Counted from the first letter of the stretch, positions 13,001 to 44,203 are shown. The stretch is DNA of 64,000 nt from Haliclystus octoradiatus (GCA_916610825.1 OU744447.1:132001-196000), one strand, 5' to 3'. Numbers and translations are program-made. Notes: generated from the letters alone by a model not told the origin.

Positions 13001-15322
13001 AGTGCATTGAAAACCTTTTGCTTCCTCAATCTCCTCATCTATTTGGTTTAATGATTCACAAACAAGAAATACCATGGGCAAGGAATTTCCCTTTGAGACT
13101 CTTACTCAGACACAGAGCGGAATCACCAGGTAGGCAGACATCTGATCCTTATAGAGAGGTAGGCAGACAGCTGACCCTTATAGACAGGTAGGCAGACAGC
13201 TGACCCTTATAGACAGGTAGGCAGACAGTTGCCCCTTATAGACAGGTAGGCAGACAACTGACCCTTAGAGAGAGGTACGTTGCATGCTGGACAGGTGATT
13301 GGAAATGCATTGTTTCTACTTTCGTTTTCAGTCTCACCTTCTCATCTGGTTAGTCCTGTAAGGAGGGAGCCATATTATGCTGAAATTGGCCGCACAATCA
13401 TTGAATTATTGGCAGTAAGTAGGACATGCATGTTAGACTGTTAGGTAATAGTTACATCATGTTTTATAACCATTAATATGAAGATAATCGGTTGTAGGAT
13501 TTCCGTGGGTTTCAATACACGCTTCCTCGCATTCCTGGCGTGACGATCATGATGAAGAGTAAAGACTTGACTGTGAAATTGCCACAAGGAAGACATGATG
13601 AGGTTAGAGGTTGTGTTGTCAGGGCAACTAAAAACTCAATGTCTTGTCATCTAGGTTACATAATTAACTTGATGGTTGATTTGTTTTAGATTGTGAAGGC
13701 TTTTAGCATGGAAGACAATATTGTGTCATTGGCTGGTGGCTACAGCACGCGTTTTGATGCTTTTCTGGCATGTAATCAAGTTGACGGTGGCTACAAGACA
13801 CAGATCCTCACTGTTAACGGACACACGAAGAAAGGTTAATATGACAATGGGAAATAGGCACACGCATGCTGCTCAAATACAAGATGACACTTTGACAGGT
13901 GATACATTTTGTTTGATTTCAGTTACTGGCGCCTGCTTTGTGATCTTTAGCGCAGCATTGAAAGTGGAAGACGGCCAACCAGAGGCAAAGGCAAATGTTG
14001 TAGAAGGTATGGTTACCGTTGTTTACATCATTGTATTTTTGAGCACTACTAAGCCGTCTCTCTTGACATCATCATCAACGTAAATATTATAATTACCACA
14101 GATGGTATCATGGTACAAGTAACATCTGAGTTAATGCAAAAGATACGCATCGCAGTTAATGATTCAAAAGATTTGAAAGTGCCTTGCAGTAAGCGTTATT
14201 CTGAAGAAGTTGGTAAATTGAAGATACAGTGGACGTCAGCGGATTCTGCTGATGCTTCAAGGTATGACCATATATGATAAAAGCAGCATTATCACTGGGT
14301 TCCATATCAGTCAAACAGCTCAAAGGGTTACCGTATCCATGATAATCAATTTCTAAAAACAGAGATTTGATCATTCTACATCTTACAAATATTAAGTAAT
14401 TATCACATGATTCGCTAATAACCAGACTATTTTCTCTTTTATTATCATTCTACATTTTCCTAAATAAAGAAGCGTACTGTTATCTATGTTGCTTGAATGT
14501 GACTCGTTTGGGAGCATAACAGATTTGTCAGAGTTCAATTTTCTATTTGCTATTCAAATGTTATTATTTGGTTTTGGCACAACTCCTTCAACTAGTCAAT
14601 CTGGAGATTTCTGAGTCACATCTTTGGAAGAAACAAACAGACATATCTATACACAAGAGAGTTGACCAGTGCCTGTGTGATCTTCAGTGGGTTCGCTCAG
14701 CAATGCAAACCCTCTTTCATTTATGTCATCCTTTGGTTTGTAGGCCATGTTCTCCGATTGATGGCACACCTTTCTCGTCTCTTACAAACATGAAAATCCG
14801 TCATAGTTATGATTACACTACCAACAGTCTTCTGGCAAAAATACATTGGATGGAAGTCTACTTTCTGCCTAATGATAGCGACACATTACGTCGTTTATCA
14901 GCAAGGGAGCTGGGCCAGTTGACGTCATCTGTGGCTAAAGCATGCATGAGTGCCCTGTCGCCGCATTTGTCAACGTTGATTGCGTTAGAAATGAATAAAA
15001 TTGGTTTACGTGTTAATTTGGACTCTGAAGTTGTGAGTAGAAATATTTCAAAATAATTTCAAAAGATAATTACTGTAATAGGTCTCCATTCAACTCCCTG
15101 GGGGCTTACAGTCCATACCTTTTACTACTTACTATTTTAACTGGAATTTCTATTTCTCTGTAGGTTGAGTATAAAATTGGTGCGAATCAACAAAGTCTTC
15201 CAGGAGAGCTAAGCGGTGACCTTGACGACAAACTCATTCCAGCTATTCATTCTGTAATTACTACGCTACCCCAAGGGCGTGTTGCGGTTGAACTTGTTTT
15301 CAATGTTGTCCAAATCGTATAA
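7099..15322 (+). CDS. ZFYVE9/16-like: FYVE-domain SARA/endofin-like protein (ZFYVE9/ZFYVE16)
   Basis: Seventeen coding exons: 7099-8514, 8906-9008, 9095-9307, 9768-9947, 10232-10285, 10432-10500, 10640-10713, 10806-10902, 11084-11181, 13003-13129, 13332-13414, 13498-13602, 13690-13834, 13923-14006, 14102-14261, 14744-15032, 15164-15322. They total 3456 nt (1151 aa plus stop) with consistent phases. An acidic, disordered N-terminus (1-440) precedes a FYVE zinc finger at about 442-500 carrying all signature motifs: WIPD, RRRHHCR and RVC. The finger binds PI3P on early endosomes. A proline-rich linker (about 510-640) leads into the conserved SARA/endofin C-terminal region (VVFLVNKNL, KCWSFSTDG, GRVAVELVF). 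In vertebrates SARA presents SMAD2/3 to TGF-beta receptors and endofin acts in BMP/SMAD traffic. The human proteins are longer (about 1400-1500 aa). No clear SMAD-binding WFADG motif was found, so orthology to one or the other is left open. Confidence 0.93.
8677..8842. mobile_element. 166-bp TIR element (MITE) in FYVE-gene intron
   Basis: GCCCAGTTTACACAA at the left end is mirrored by TTGTGTAAACTGGGC at the right end. There is no coding capacity and no convincing target duplication. It lies in the first intron after the start exon. Confidence 0.6.
10340..10428 (+). repeat. Short tandem array, about 15-bp AT-rich unit
   Basis: Roughly six degenerate copies of CATTATAATTTATTC/G stand just upstream of the exon at 10432-10500. 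The array replaces a normal polypyrimidine tract in front of that acceptor, which reads ATTATTTTTAG. Confidence 0.6.
11469..12678. mobile_element. hAT-like non-autonomous element, about 1.2 kb
   Basis: Left end CAGTGTTGTGAGAATTACTT, right end GTAACGAGTACTCACAACACGG. Both ends run into many AGTAATTAATTACT-type blocks in inverted orientation. CAGTGTTG ends followed by GTAAC/GTTAC words are a recurrent feature of hAT non-autonomous families. The flanks AATGTTTA and AATATTTT are an imperfect 8-bp match. It fills most of the 1.8-kb intron between exons 9 and 10 of the FYVE gene. No transposase was recognised; the short open frame at 12039-12245 has no identifiable motif. Confidence 0.65.
12409..12556. 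mobile_element. Tc1/mariner-type MITE nested in the hAT-like element
   Basis: A 148-bp segment bounded by TA on both sides (12407-12408 and 12557-12558). It begins CAGTGTAACCCGCTTAT and contains repeated words such as ATTCGGATAA. The wording resembles pogo/Tigger-type ends. The termini match only partly, so the call is tentative. Confidence 0.45.
13130..13276 (+). repeat. 29-bp minisatellite, about 5 units, starting at a splice donor
   Basis: The unit is GTAGGCAGACAGCTGACC followed by CTTATAGACAG. The array begins exactly at the donor of the FYVE-gene exon ending at 13129. Each unit restarts with AG|GTAGGC, so the donor-like hexamer is repeated down the intron. Confidence 0.85.
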
Positions 15323-16395
15323 CGTCAAAGATGTGTTATTATACAGTACATCACTCTTACCATAGATAAGGCAGAAATCAAAACCAGAAGGACCAGTGGT
15401 GACCCATAATCAATTCATGTCCACCTAGATGAGTTGGCCGCTCGCTGTGTACATATGACATTTCCTGGATGCCGGCCTCTTTATAGTGTGCAGTTATGCT
15501 ATCAAACAGAGGTTTTCAATTGGCTGGAATTTATTTATTCAACAAATTTCTAAATAAAATCGATCGTAGTCAGGGGGATTTCTTGCACATGGTTTAAATT
15601 TCTAAAGTTCTTGAAAGACTATTTGTATTTTACTATCGTGTAATTGTCTATAGAGAAATCAGGGTTAGGCCATAGTGGTTCATAAAACCATAATAGAATT
15701 TTTCATATTGCTTGTAAAACTAAGAAGACTGTAAATGGAAGATATTCAAAACAAACATTTGTATGTCGTACTTAAGATCAAAATCTCTTGATTAAAATAA
15801 TTAAACAATTATGATAATTATTTCTGGTTTACCATCCACTAATAGTTCATCCTCTATAATCTCCTTGAGTAAACACAATCATCTTAATGGTGGGACGGGG
15901 AGATTCATTCCCCTGAGGGAAAAAAGCCCATGATCCCTTTAACGGAAGCTCATGAACTGTTCACAGAGGTTGTTTGTTTGTTGTTTTGTTGTTTGTTTGT
16001 TTAAAAGGGAGAGCCACATCATCATTATCAATTTATTCATTTATTTATTTACTCAAAATGGCGACACAGACTATACATGATGGAGCAGTATTAACAGCAA
16101 AAAAATATTAGTCGTTTATTTATTTATTTTAGTTGTAATAAGTTATTCCTGATTTCTCTTTTACGTGCATGTTGAAGTAATTTAATAAAAATAACGATAA
16201 AGGTACAGTCCTCATCGTAATGTTTCAACTTGAAGCCATGTAAAAATATATCTATCTTATTCTATAATTAATAAACGAAAAAATGAGACATTCATATTTG
16301 CTACTTTTAGTTTCACGCCGAGGTGATCTTATTCTATATATGCAGTATGTAGGCTACCGCTAACCAGTTAATTCATGGTAATTAATGTTAATTCA
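15323..16395. other. Convergent intergenic space between the FYVE gene and PGM1
   Basis: It carries the 3' UTRs of two converging genes. An AATAAA lies at 15553-15558 for the upstream gene, and TTTATT runs at 16114-16130 (AATAAA on the minus strand) serve PGM1. A GTTTGTTTG-rich simple stretch occupies 15966-16001. No gene was recognised. Confidence 0.5.
15553..15558 (+). terminator. Candidate poly(A) signal of the FYVE gene
   Basis: AATAAA 231 bp after the stop codon, the first canonical hexamer on this strand. Confidence 0.4.
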
Positions 16396-35014
<18,619 letters not shown>

Positions 35015-35879
35015 TCACAGCACAAAAGATTTGCCTCCGCAAAAGATTTGAACATGTGAAATCTGAAATGGTTACACAAAAAATCCAAACAAATCAAAAC
35101 CTCATAAATACAATAAGTCCTGGGCCCATGTCTCAATAGCCTCTCTCCCAATCATTCAAAGTAGGAGTGGCATTCTAGGTCAAGTCATGCATGGATGAAG
35201 TCATGTAATGTGATTTGTTGTTGTTGTTGTTGTTGATTTATTTGTCAAAAATTCTGACTGGTAAATAAAGGGAAGTAAACTTCCACTTACATATTGCCGC
35301 AATTCCATAATTTACAAATACGTACAGAAATTAAGAGATACAAAAATATATATATATATAAAAATATGAATTTGTTATTAAACTATAACTAATATGTATG
35401 ATAACTATACTAATAATCTTTACTATAGGAATGTGAAAAAATAGTCAGTAATGATATGCAATGTAGATTATTTTATTTTAGGACAAGGATAAAGCTACGG
35501 TTGCCGTAGCTTTAGCGGTTTGGATAAAGCTACGGAAGTTTACCGAGCATGCGCACTTGATTGAAATTGACCCTTCATCAAATTAATTCTATTATCATTA
35601 ATTGATTGACTATAATACAATCTCTTTCGAAGTTTTTGAGAAGAGAATGTTTTGAACATGGATACACACATTGATTCTAATTATTAGTACTTATAAAAAC
35701 AATTATAACAACAGTTTTGGTATGATTATATTATAACTTGGTATTATTATTATCTGGAGTTTGACTTGAAAATAGAATCCATTTTTGTGATGAACTTCCA
35801 AAACAGAGGAACAAAGAACTTCCTGCCGTAGATTTATCCACTCCGTTTATTTTATTTGTATCCGTTTACCGCATTATGC

Positions 35880-36350
35880 ACTGTGCATATGCCAGTTAGA
35901 TCGTGTTGATTGAGATGTTTTTTAATGTTTGCAAAGTTTTTGACGTGAAGATGTATTCAGGGAGGCAGTTTCACCAGGGGTTGACGCGATTTGTGAATTG
36001 ATATCTGTTGATGTTTATTCTAGCTGATAGTTTTGATTTCAATTTCATAGAGTTTCCTCGCAAAGAATATTTGTTGACGGCAAAGTAAAAGAAGTCATCG
36101 AATGATAGATCGACTAGTTTATGAATAATTTTATAACACATCACCAGGTCACTTTTCATCCGCCGCAATTCCAATGATTCCATATCTAAATATACCAAAC
36201 GATCGGAGTAAGAATTTCCGTACACGTGGTTTGCATGACAAATATACCTTGTAAATGTTCTTTGAGATTTCTCAATCATTATTATGTCCTTTACTAAATA
36301 GGGAGACCATACAGGCGATATATTTTCTAAAAGTGGTCGAACATACACTT
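35880..36350 (-). mobile_element. CR1/L2-like LINE, C-terminal fragment
   Basis: On the minus strand: YVRPLLENISPVWSPYLVKD, KSQRTFTRYI, YSDRLVYLDMESLELRR, DLVMCYKIIHKLVD and a terminal VNPW..NCLPEYI. The order YVRPLLE.SPVWSP then RL..L.L.SLE.RR then YKI is that of CR1/Jockey-type ORF2 ends. A TGA interrupts the frame just after VNPW (about 35970), so the copy is dead. Confidence 0.8.
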
Positions 36351-36847
36351 TGTAAGCTTTGAGTATACAAAACCTTGATCTGTACTTGTAAAACTCTTAC
36401 GGCATCAGGACTGATCTTGATTTAGCATTCGCTGCAATTATTGCGCAATTCGCAGAGGATTTTAAATCTCCTAGATCCTTGATTTACATTTGGAAATGGT
36501 CGAGGACATAAATTATCTCATCCACTTAATATACTCATGATTTAAGTAATACAAGTTTTGTTACTATCAATGTTACTTGGTAATAGACCACACGTAAGTA
36601 AGCATATAATTAGAAAAGCATTTCCGTAATTGATTCAAGATCTTGCCTGTCAATTTTCAACTAAAATAAAATAAAGTGATTGAATAAAAATAGGAACACA
36701 ACGCATTTCGAGATATTCAACATCATTAACATCGTTTATACTTGAATGTGCTTGGCGTGGTAAATTAGGCATTTGACATCAGTTAGCTGTTCCCAAAGAC
36801 TGATATTCAATGGGTGCGGTCAAACGCAAAGCTGTAATATGATAAAG

Positions 36848-37206
36848 TAAGTAGGTAGACGGTATCGCCCTACCGAAGGCACCCGTACCACTCCTCTAAT
36901 TTCCAAATGAGTGGCTTTTTCGCTGAGAGCAATGATTTTAAACGTTCTTTGTTGATCTCAGCCGCGACATTGCAGATCAATTTCAACAGATTTCATTGCA
37001 GATAGGTCTCGATTGCCAATGCGCAATGATGCGCCGCAGCTACTCACAATGCAATTCCCTCTGGATCATTCCATCCATCATTCTTGGATGGTACTCATTT
37101 GACATTTTAGAAAAAGTCAAGGCTTAGTTGACCTTCGGGTGATTTGAAATACAGTCGACCAAATATAATCCAACCTGAAGCTCGGTTGCTTCGATGTGAT
37201 GCTAAG
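36848..37206 (-). mobile_element. tRNA-headed SINE copy
   Basis: Near full-length minus-strand copy of the family described at 16819. The tail AGTAAGTAGGTAGACGGTAT opens the left side, and body blocks such as GAGTGGCTTTTTCGCTGAGA and CACAATGCAATTCCCTCTGG are intact. The tRNA-like head is diverged. Confidence 0.8.
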
Positions 37207-40200
37207 TTTCCAAAACAGCAGTCACTTTGAAAATCGCCTTTTTAACAAACGAGGAGTATCGCAAGACGGAGAAGAGGGGAGAAGAGTCTTGAAACGAGAC
37301 AAGTTCTACACTTGCGATATATAGCCTCTTTCTAACTCCTCAATAGATAGAAAGCAAAGTAAAAAATATTATTTGGTTGTGTTCATTTGTGTGGTTCATC
37401 CAATTCTTGATCTTTTGAAATTAAATACACTCATATATTATACATATAGTCCTCATTCGTAAGAACAACCCTGAGATGCGTTTTGCGGACTTGATGAAAC
37501 GGATTGAGTTCAAGTAAAGAGATTAGTTGTCGCCATGCAAAGCGGCGTGGTCGATAGAAAGAGAAAGCTATCACAACACGAAGAAAAATGTTGAACTGAT
37601 TGGAATTTAAAATATGAGTTTCCCTGCTGAGGAGAGGAATGCTGATTTCTTTGTCAACCAAAATAAAACCAAACAGCCAATCAATGAAAGTATTTCAATC
37701 ATTTAAAAACGTTAATTCCCATGACACGCAACTATATGAAGTAACATTCAATAATATTAATAAATGTATCATTTTAAGTTAATTACTTAGTAAATAGGAT
37801 ATTACATAATCTCTGATGGATAACAGAAGTGAGCATGACAGCTTTGTTTGTTTATTTGTTTATTTGTTTGTCTTATATTAATAAAAACAAACACAACTTC
37901 TTGGCAATCGATTCTGTCTTCAAACCCCACGTGATCCTGTCAGCTGGTTACGTCAGTGAGTCACGTGACATCACATAAATATGATTTGAGGGTCAAGGCG
38001 CAGCAATATGCCGCAGATCGTTTTATTCAATTTCTAATTCCAGAAGATGGCACCATTTTGACGTTTGGATAACACAGACTGAGTACGAACTACGAGTGTA
38101 TGTGTGTGTTACTAACATGAGAAACTTAACTCTCGTTTAATGTACGTTGATACGATGGTGTCTTTGCCATATTAAGTATTAATTATGTCTTCAAAGAACG
38201 GTGGATCGAACATTCAATCGGCCTGTGGAACGGGGGACTAAAACCAACTCAATCGTAGCCTCGTAAAAGGGAACATAACCGGCAAATGCACGGAGCTGTG
38301 AATGAACCATATCTTAGTCCGTTTACAAACCAAAACTCAAACGAAACAATTGTCAAGCGATGACGCATCGACCATCCCATTACTCAGGCCGCGGTGGGGA
38401 TATGGGATCTCGAATAGCTCTTTGAAAATCACCGCATCAAAATCAATGTTACTCCAATGCCCCAACGTAGAACGTTTGAAATGATTAACTTACAAAATAT
38501 CAGACTAAGAAGCACAAAAGCGATTAGCGAATAGGAAATATTATCATCAACTCCATTCAAAAGGTTGTTGTTGTAGATCAGACGCACAAGTATAAAAGGC
38601 GCGTCACTCTAAATGTACAATTATACTACCTCTATATCAATATATTACATTACTCTATTACTAGACTCTAATAAAAGAGGCAATTTCAAAGGCACAATAG
38701 CTTGAACCGTTACTCATTCTGGGTAATATAATGAGATCAATATCAGTAATAACATCATTATCACATGATCATCATACGATAACATTGAAAACTGTTGCTT
38801 GTTGTTTATAAATCAGACAACGTAAGCATAACAAACAAATAAAATATGAAAAAATAAGTAAATTAAAATTGTTTATAACAAACATTATTTACGATAAAAA
38901 TGAGAAATCGCAGCACTCTCTGTTGCTCTCTTACAATCAAATATCTCGTATTTTTCTTCATGAATAATTTTACATTCACAAAGAATTTGTACAAAGCTTC
39001 AATTTTCTTCTAATGTGATCGGCCGTCTATGGCAGTACTGTAGAATGTCTTCAGGAATGTTGTTCTTAAAAAAGTCACTTACCGATGATCACCTCTAGCT
39101 AACGACCAGACAGAGAATTAGACCTGTTACTGCGTCTGAGCGAGAAAAGTACAGGGTAAGTGAGCGAAGGAAGGAGACGTGTTCAATAGCATTGGAAACG
39201 ATCAAATAAAAAATAAATTTTTTACAACAAATGATACATGGAGAATTAACTAATTCAATTATTACAAGAATAGATAATTACATCCGGTGGGTTGGAAATA
39301 ATTACATTTTAATCACATTGAATTTGCATATGTTTTGAATAGGTTCATGACGTAGTGAGAGTTTATTGTCGGATTAAATATTCACATAGGGTTTACCTGG
39401 AATCTATACAAACTATTAGAAACCTCATTTAGTTAGATTTGAGTTTTGGAGGTGCTCACAACACTATTGCCGAGGAGTGCATGATCTTATAGATTTCGTA
39501 TCGGTTTTTCGTTGACATGCGCAATATGGCTGACGTATTCCAGTCATACGCAAACTTCATCTCTTCAAGAGACTGTCTCATCATAAAAGTCGGGTGATTT
39601 TGTTTCGTCACAGAAATAAGCGTTTCCCATCAGAGGAAGGGAAAGGATTAAAAGCCCTATAAGGGGCGTTGGTAATGACTTAATTCGCTTACAATGCAAA
39701 CATTGTAAATTAAATGGATCTTAAAACTATGGTGTAAATTAATTCTATTGATTAAATTGGGATCATAATTACGCTAGAATCACGTCATCTGCCCACGCAA
39801 ACTACGAGAAATCGCATGATTTAATTATTCTACACGTGCACATATATTGATTCGCTATCCCTTCGTCACATCTTTTAGAAAATGCATTTCTAAAACGATC
39901 TTTTCTGTGAAATGATATTCAAACAAACAGAAAGTATATCAGTTGATAAGGAAAACAAAACGTGTTGTTCAAATTAAAGTCACAGGTTTCTTATTTATTC
40001 AAACTACTTGAAACTTTTGAAAGCTAGAAATCTTTTGCGTTTGGACGCGGAAATATAAAAAGACACTATGAACGCGCTCTTAACGTTCGTTGGTAAATGT
40101 GCTTATCTCTGTACACTAACTCACCGTATTGAAATTAGTGCGGTGATATTGCATTGCTTTTGAAATCTTTTCGAATTCACTATTGAAGAAGGCATCATCT

Positions 40201-40397
40201 ATTCAAACGGCAGGAAATTGTAACCAAAAGCTACTTCAAAAATTGCATCGCGGGAAACAAAACTCAGCGGTCCAAATCTTCATGAAACGGTCAGCGAAAC
40301 GGTCAGCGAAACGATTAACGAAGTGACGGTCTGAAAATCAAAGTACTGATTTCATTCTATTGGTTGTACAATTGTACCAATTATAAAAATGTTTTGT

Positions 40398-40425
40398 AGT
40401 AATAATAATAATAATAATAATAATG
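40398..40425 (+). repeat. Short ATA/ATT microsatellite
   Basis: About nine uninterrupted AAT units, 340 bp upstream of the BMP-like start codon. Confidence 0.85.
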
Positions 40426-40764
40426 AAATATATTTAAAGTGGTAATACTTGCGGACGGGATTTCTAAAATCAAACGAGAGTACAATAACACAATGCAAAT
40501 TATCATAAAGAATAGATGATTAAACAAAAGGGACTTTGAAGTTGCCTGCTGCCCGTAATAATAAATTCGTTTTTGAAAGTCTCGACAGGACATACGCCAC
40601 CAGCAGAGCAATCGACAAACAAACTGACGGATTTTATGCTCAGGAATCAGAGCAATCTATAACTATTCTATTGACTTGATTTCGTTTCACTATCAGCCTG
40701 CCATTATTATTATTAGCAGTACACGCCGTTAGAGTGGGGCTGTATTACTTGGCGTATAATTATC

Positions 40765-42624
40765 ATGAATAGGTCATCACTACCACGTGTCTGCTGTATA
40801 TTAGTGTCCATTGGATTAATTTCAACATTCACACATGGTAAATTATCTCAAATCAAAGATGGTCCTACCGACGTGGATAGAATATTTGGTTCATTTATGC
40901 ACACACCGCCGTTGAAATCATCACTAGTTACAGCAGCCTACAACAAGATTGTACCAAAATACATGTGGAACATTTACAACCAAATTGCTGACCCGAAAAC
41001 TGGAGAAACAAAAGTATTTTTTCCAAACAACAGAACTGCCAAACCTTTCATCGAAAGCTTTACTGCAAAGAGAGGTAGGAGATCTAAATCCAGCTCAAAT
41101 TGATTGTTCCGATTTTATATCCTCAACGCCTACATGTATATTTTTATCCTTGTGTTGATAAATGGAGGCTAGAGCGCGCCTTATTGTTCAAAGATAGATT
41201 CATTTAAATCTTCGAATTGTCAGGACGGACACACACTCACGAGTTGATTTTAAGTTGAATAATAAATTAAGATCTTTCATCAAGACTTCTACTGCACTCT
41301 CCCACAACTATAATCGTTGAAATTCGACTAATTATCCCCATCAAAATTATAATCTGGGTTAATTAGGACCCATTAGAGGATCGTTACTAGTCTTGCGACT
41401 TGCGTTACTATACACGTGTGATCGATATACCTGCGAGACAGATCAGGTCAACGCTGAGACTCAGGTTATTTTAAACTATTAAACGGAGTATGAAATTCTA
41501 AAATTAAAATTGTTTGTTGTTATCAACTATAGAATTAAATAAACAAATAAACAAACAAACAGTTGAACATTTATATCACTGGTCACATGAAGAAGATAAA
41601 GTATTTCGAATCCATAAAAATGTCTTTTTGAAGAATCGAATCTCTTAATTAATTTTGATAGGTACATATATCATGATGAATCTATTAATCGTAAAATGCT
41701 TGTTTTGATGTCCACATAGTTGATCAGTTAGGACACAACAGTTTTATTATGTTATTTTATGTCTATTGTTCTTCTTTAATAATTTCAGGGCATCGCCTTT
41801 CTGACGCCATCTCCCTTTCATTCAATGCAAGTTTTGGTCATTTATCACCGGCGGGTCCTAATCATTTAGAACTGGCAATCAAACGAAAATGGAAACGCCT
41901 ATTATCGCAAACATGGGCAGCCGATATACGGTTAGAAATCGGTATAAAAATTAACAATGATTCAAGTGAGCTTTTATTGCATACGACAATGATAAAGACG
42001 CAGAAGTATTCAGAATATGATGTATTTGATTTAAGCCGTATCTTTCGCATGAAGGAAGTATCAATGCCTACATTACAGTTGGTCTTACGTTTGCGCCACA
42101 ACAACGGCAAGGTCTTGCCCTTCAACATGATCCATTTCTTGTACAAATTAAGCCCTAAAAATGAATTCCGCCCTGTGCTCGTCTTATACCACGGTATATC
42201 TGGACATCATGAGCTAGAAGACTGGGCTGAAAAATCATCGCATCGCATTCGAAGGAGTAACACCAAAGCAGCCTCAGATGACACAAAAGCAGCAGCGACA
42301 GACTCGTCTTCATCTTCAGATTGTAAACTTGAGCCAATGTTTGTAAGTTTTGCAGATTTAGGTTGGAGTAATCAAATCATCGCCCCTTTAGAATATGATG
42401 GGAAGGTTTGTAAAGGAAGTTGTGGTTACACATTTTCGTTAGACAATAACCACGCCAAGATCCAAGCAGTGTTGCAGTTGTTACCGTCAAAGAAGGACAT
42501 TCCACCGCCTTGCTGCGGTGCCACAAGCTTTCTACCTTTGTCGGTATTATATAGCGGTAGTGACGGTAACGTAGTTGTACGGCAATGGAAAAATATGATT
42601 GTCGAGAAGTGTTCATGCAAGTAA
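40765..42624 (+). CDS. BMP-type TGF-beta family ligand
   Basis: Two coding exons, 40765-41074 and 41789-42624 (donor AGAG|GTAGGA, acceptor TTTCAG), encode 381 aa. A signal peptide (about 1-26, hydrophobic CCILVSIGLISTF) is followed by a prodomain with ELAIKRKWKRLL and MKEVSMPTLQLVLRL, then the furin-type site RIRR (256-259), and a 122-residue mature ligand. The mature part has seven cysteines in family order: C, CKGSC, CC, CSC. It shows the BMP marks SFADLGWS, IIAP..YDGKVC, VLYSGSDGNVVVRQW and NMIVEKCSC. The loop between CKGSC and CC is a few residues shorter than in most BMPs, and no NHA..Q variant with TNHA is present (NNHAKIQ instead). FADLGWS, PPPCC and VEKCSC recall BMP3/GDF10; VSF, IIAP and MIVE recall ADMP. 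The subfamily is therefore unresolved. The single intron splits the prodomain. Confidence 0.9.
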
Positions 42625-43030
42625 AGGGAGGAACAATAGAATGGCTTAGAATGGTACAATCAAAACGAGGGGTCATCCCCTACAAGAGGGCATCACCATG
42701 GTGGCATCACCCCTTGACTATCAGAAGGAGGCCAGTTAACATCAGCTGTTCTCGTTAGATCTTCTGCAACTGAAAATGCAACGTATAATATGAGACATAC
42801 ACGCAAAACGAATATATTAATTAAAATATCTCGTATAAATGAAACTAATGAACTATAACGAGGAATTATATGGAGACTGCTAGGTAGCATCACAGACGAA
42901 AAAATGCTTCTTGCATTGTATTCTCTTCAATATTTATATGTAAATATTTATTTAAATAGTATATATTAAATTTAAAATACTCACGATAGAGTAATTATAC
43001 AGCATCTATAATGCCTTTTAAAAATGGCGA

Positions 43031-43036
43031 AATAAA
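43031..43036 (+). terminator. Candidate poly(A) signal of the BMP-like gene
   Basis: AATAAA about 400 bp after the stop codon; position is plausible but unproven. Confidence 0.3.
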
Positions 43037-44116
43037 ACATACAGAAATGCAGTAACAATAACGATTTAATTTCTACGTATCCCTCTATGAACGGTCTGCT
43101 AAAATTGGGCGCGTTAACAGACTGCGATGTATCAGTTTCGCAATGAAGTGGAGGATGTATTGAGTTTGTAAGGCCGCGCTGTAACCGCACTGAGTAGCGA
43201 TAGCTGTGCTGATCACGGTTTGAGTTTAACGACTTTAACAGTGTCCACTTAACTACATTGCCTAAACTGATCAGTTCTATTGTTCGAAGTAGATAAAGCA
43301 ACAATTCAGATTATTTTAATATCGATATTCTGAACAGATAAGCTGGGAAAAGGTATCATACATAATATTTGCATTAAAAGAAAATTGAAAACATTAAACA
43401 TGGCCAATTGTTTACAAAACCCATCATCACCTGTCGCTCAATGTTTTAACTGAGAATATACTACCTGTCCATCCATTAAAATATAAGCCATCAACAAAGG
43501 GATTAATCAACATTTTAATCGGATCCATAAAACGATATTTATCTAATCTACAGGTGAGACATACAATTCGTTTTCAAAATCATCTTTAAGATCGACGTCA
43601 TTAGCAAATTGCAATTGTTACATTCAGTCCTGAACCGACTCGGTAAAATAGCCGACCATGCGTTTGCATTTTATTGACACAAATCGATTAAAAACGTTCC
43701 GACTGTAAGGACCAATCTCTATTCGAATATCAATATATAGTTTTACTCTTTGATACTAATAGTTGAAGGTAATTGCCATTTATCAGATTATTAGGACGAT
43801 TAATTGCGATCTTCATATGGTATCACTTACTTAAGGACATTTAATGCTCTGTTTTAATCAACATTGAGCAGTTTTCATATATTAGGTGTTATTACACTCA
43901 ATATGGTGAATTAGAATATATAGATTAATAATTCGTGGCGTGCGTCCAACAACCCCAACCGGTCTGTCGTGTTCTCGGTAAATGCATCTGATTGGTATAA
44001 TGGTAGGTGTAGCATAGATGGACGTCTGGTACCTTTCAAATGACATTTTTTGGTAATAAAATTCAGATCACAGTTGCTCAGATTCAACGGGAGATTCAAG
44101 GAATGCCACCAAATCT

Positions 44117-44203
44117 TAGCCTGCTCGCAGACTCACTGTCAAAATGTAAATTTGGTAAACAGTAGACAGTTTACATTTTGACAGTGAGTCTGCGAGCAGG
44201 CTA
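44117..44203. mobile_element. 87-bp hairpin element made of two TIRs, 9-bp TSD
   Basis: Starts TAGCCTGCTCGCAGACTCAC and ends with its reverse complement; the arms continue through TGTCAAAATGTAAA and meet around a short centre. The flanks are identical 9-mers ACCAAATCT (44108-44116 and 44204-44212). The termini match those of the 1-kb element at 50080-51080. It is thus a minimal, internally deleted member of that Mutator-like family. Confidence 0.93.

Noticed and set aside
13721-14083. 120-codon frame in the FYVE gene
   Set aside because: It reads across an intron in a non-coding frame; the true exons here are 13690-13834 and 13923-14006.
41862-42676. Several minus-strand frames under the BMP-like gene
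   Set aside because: Antisense shadows of the second BMP exon, whose frame has family residues throughout.
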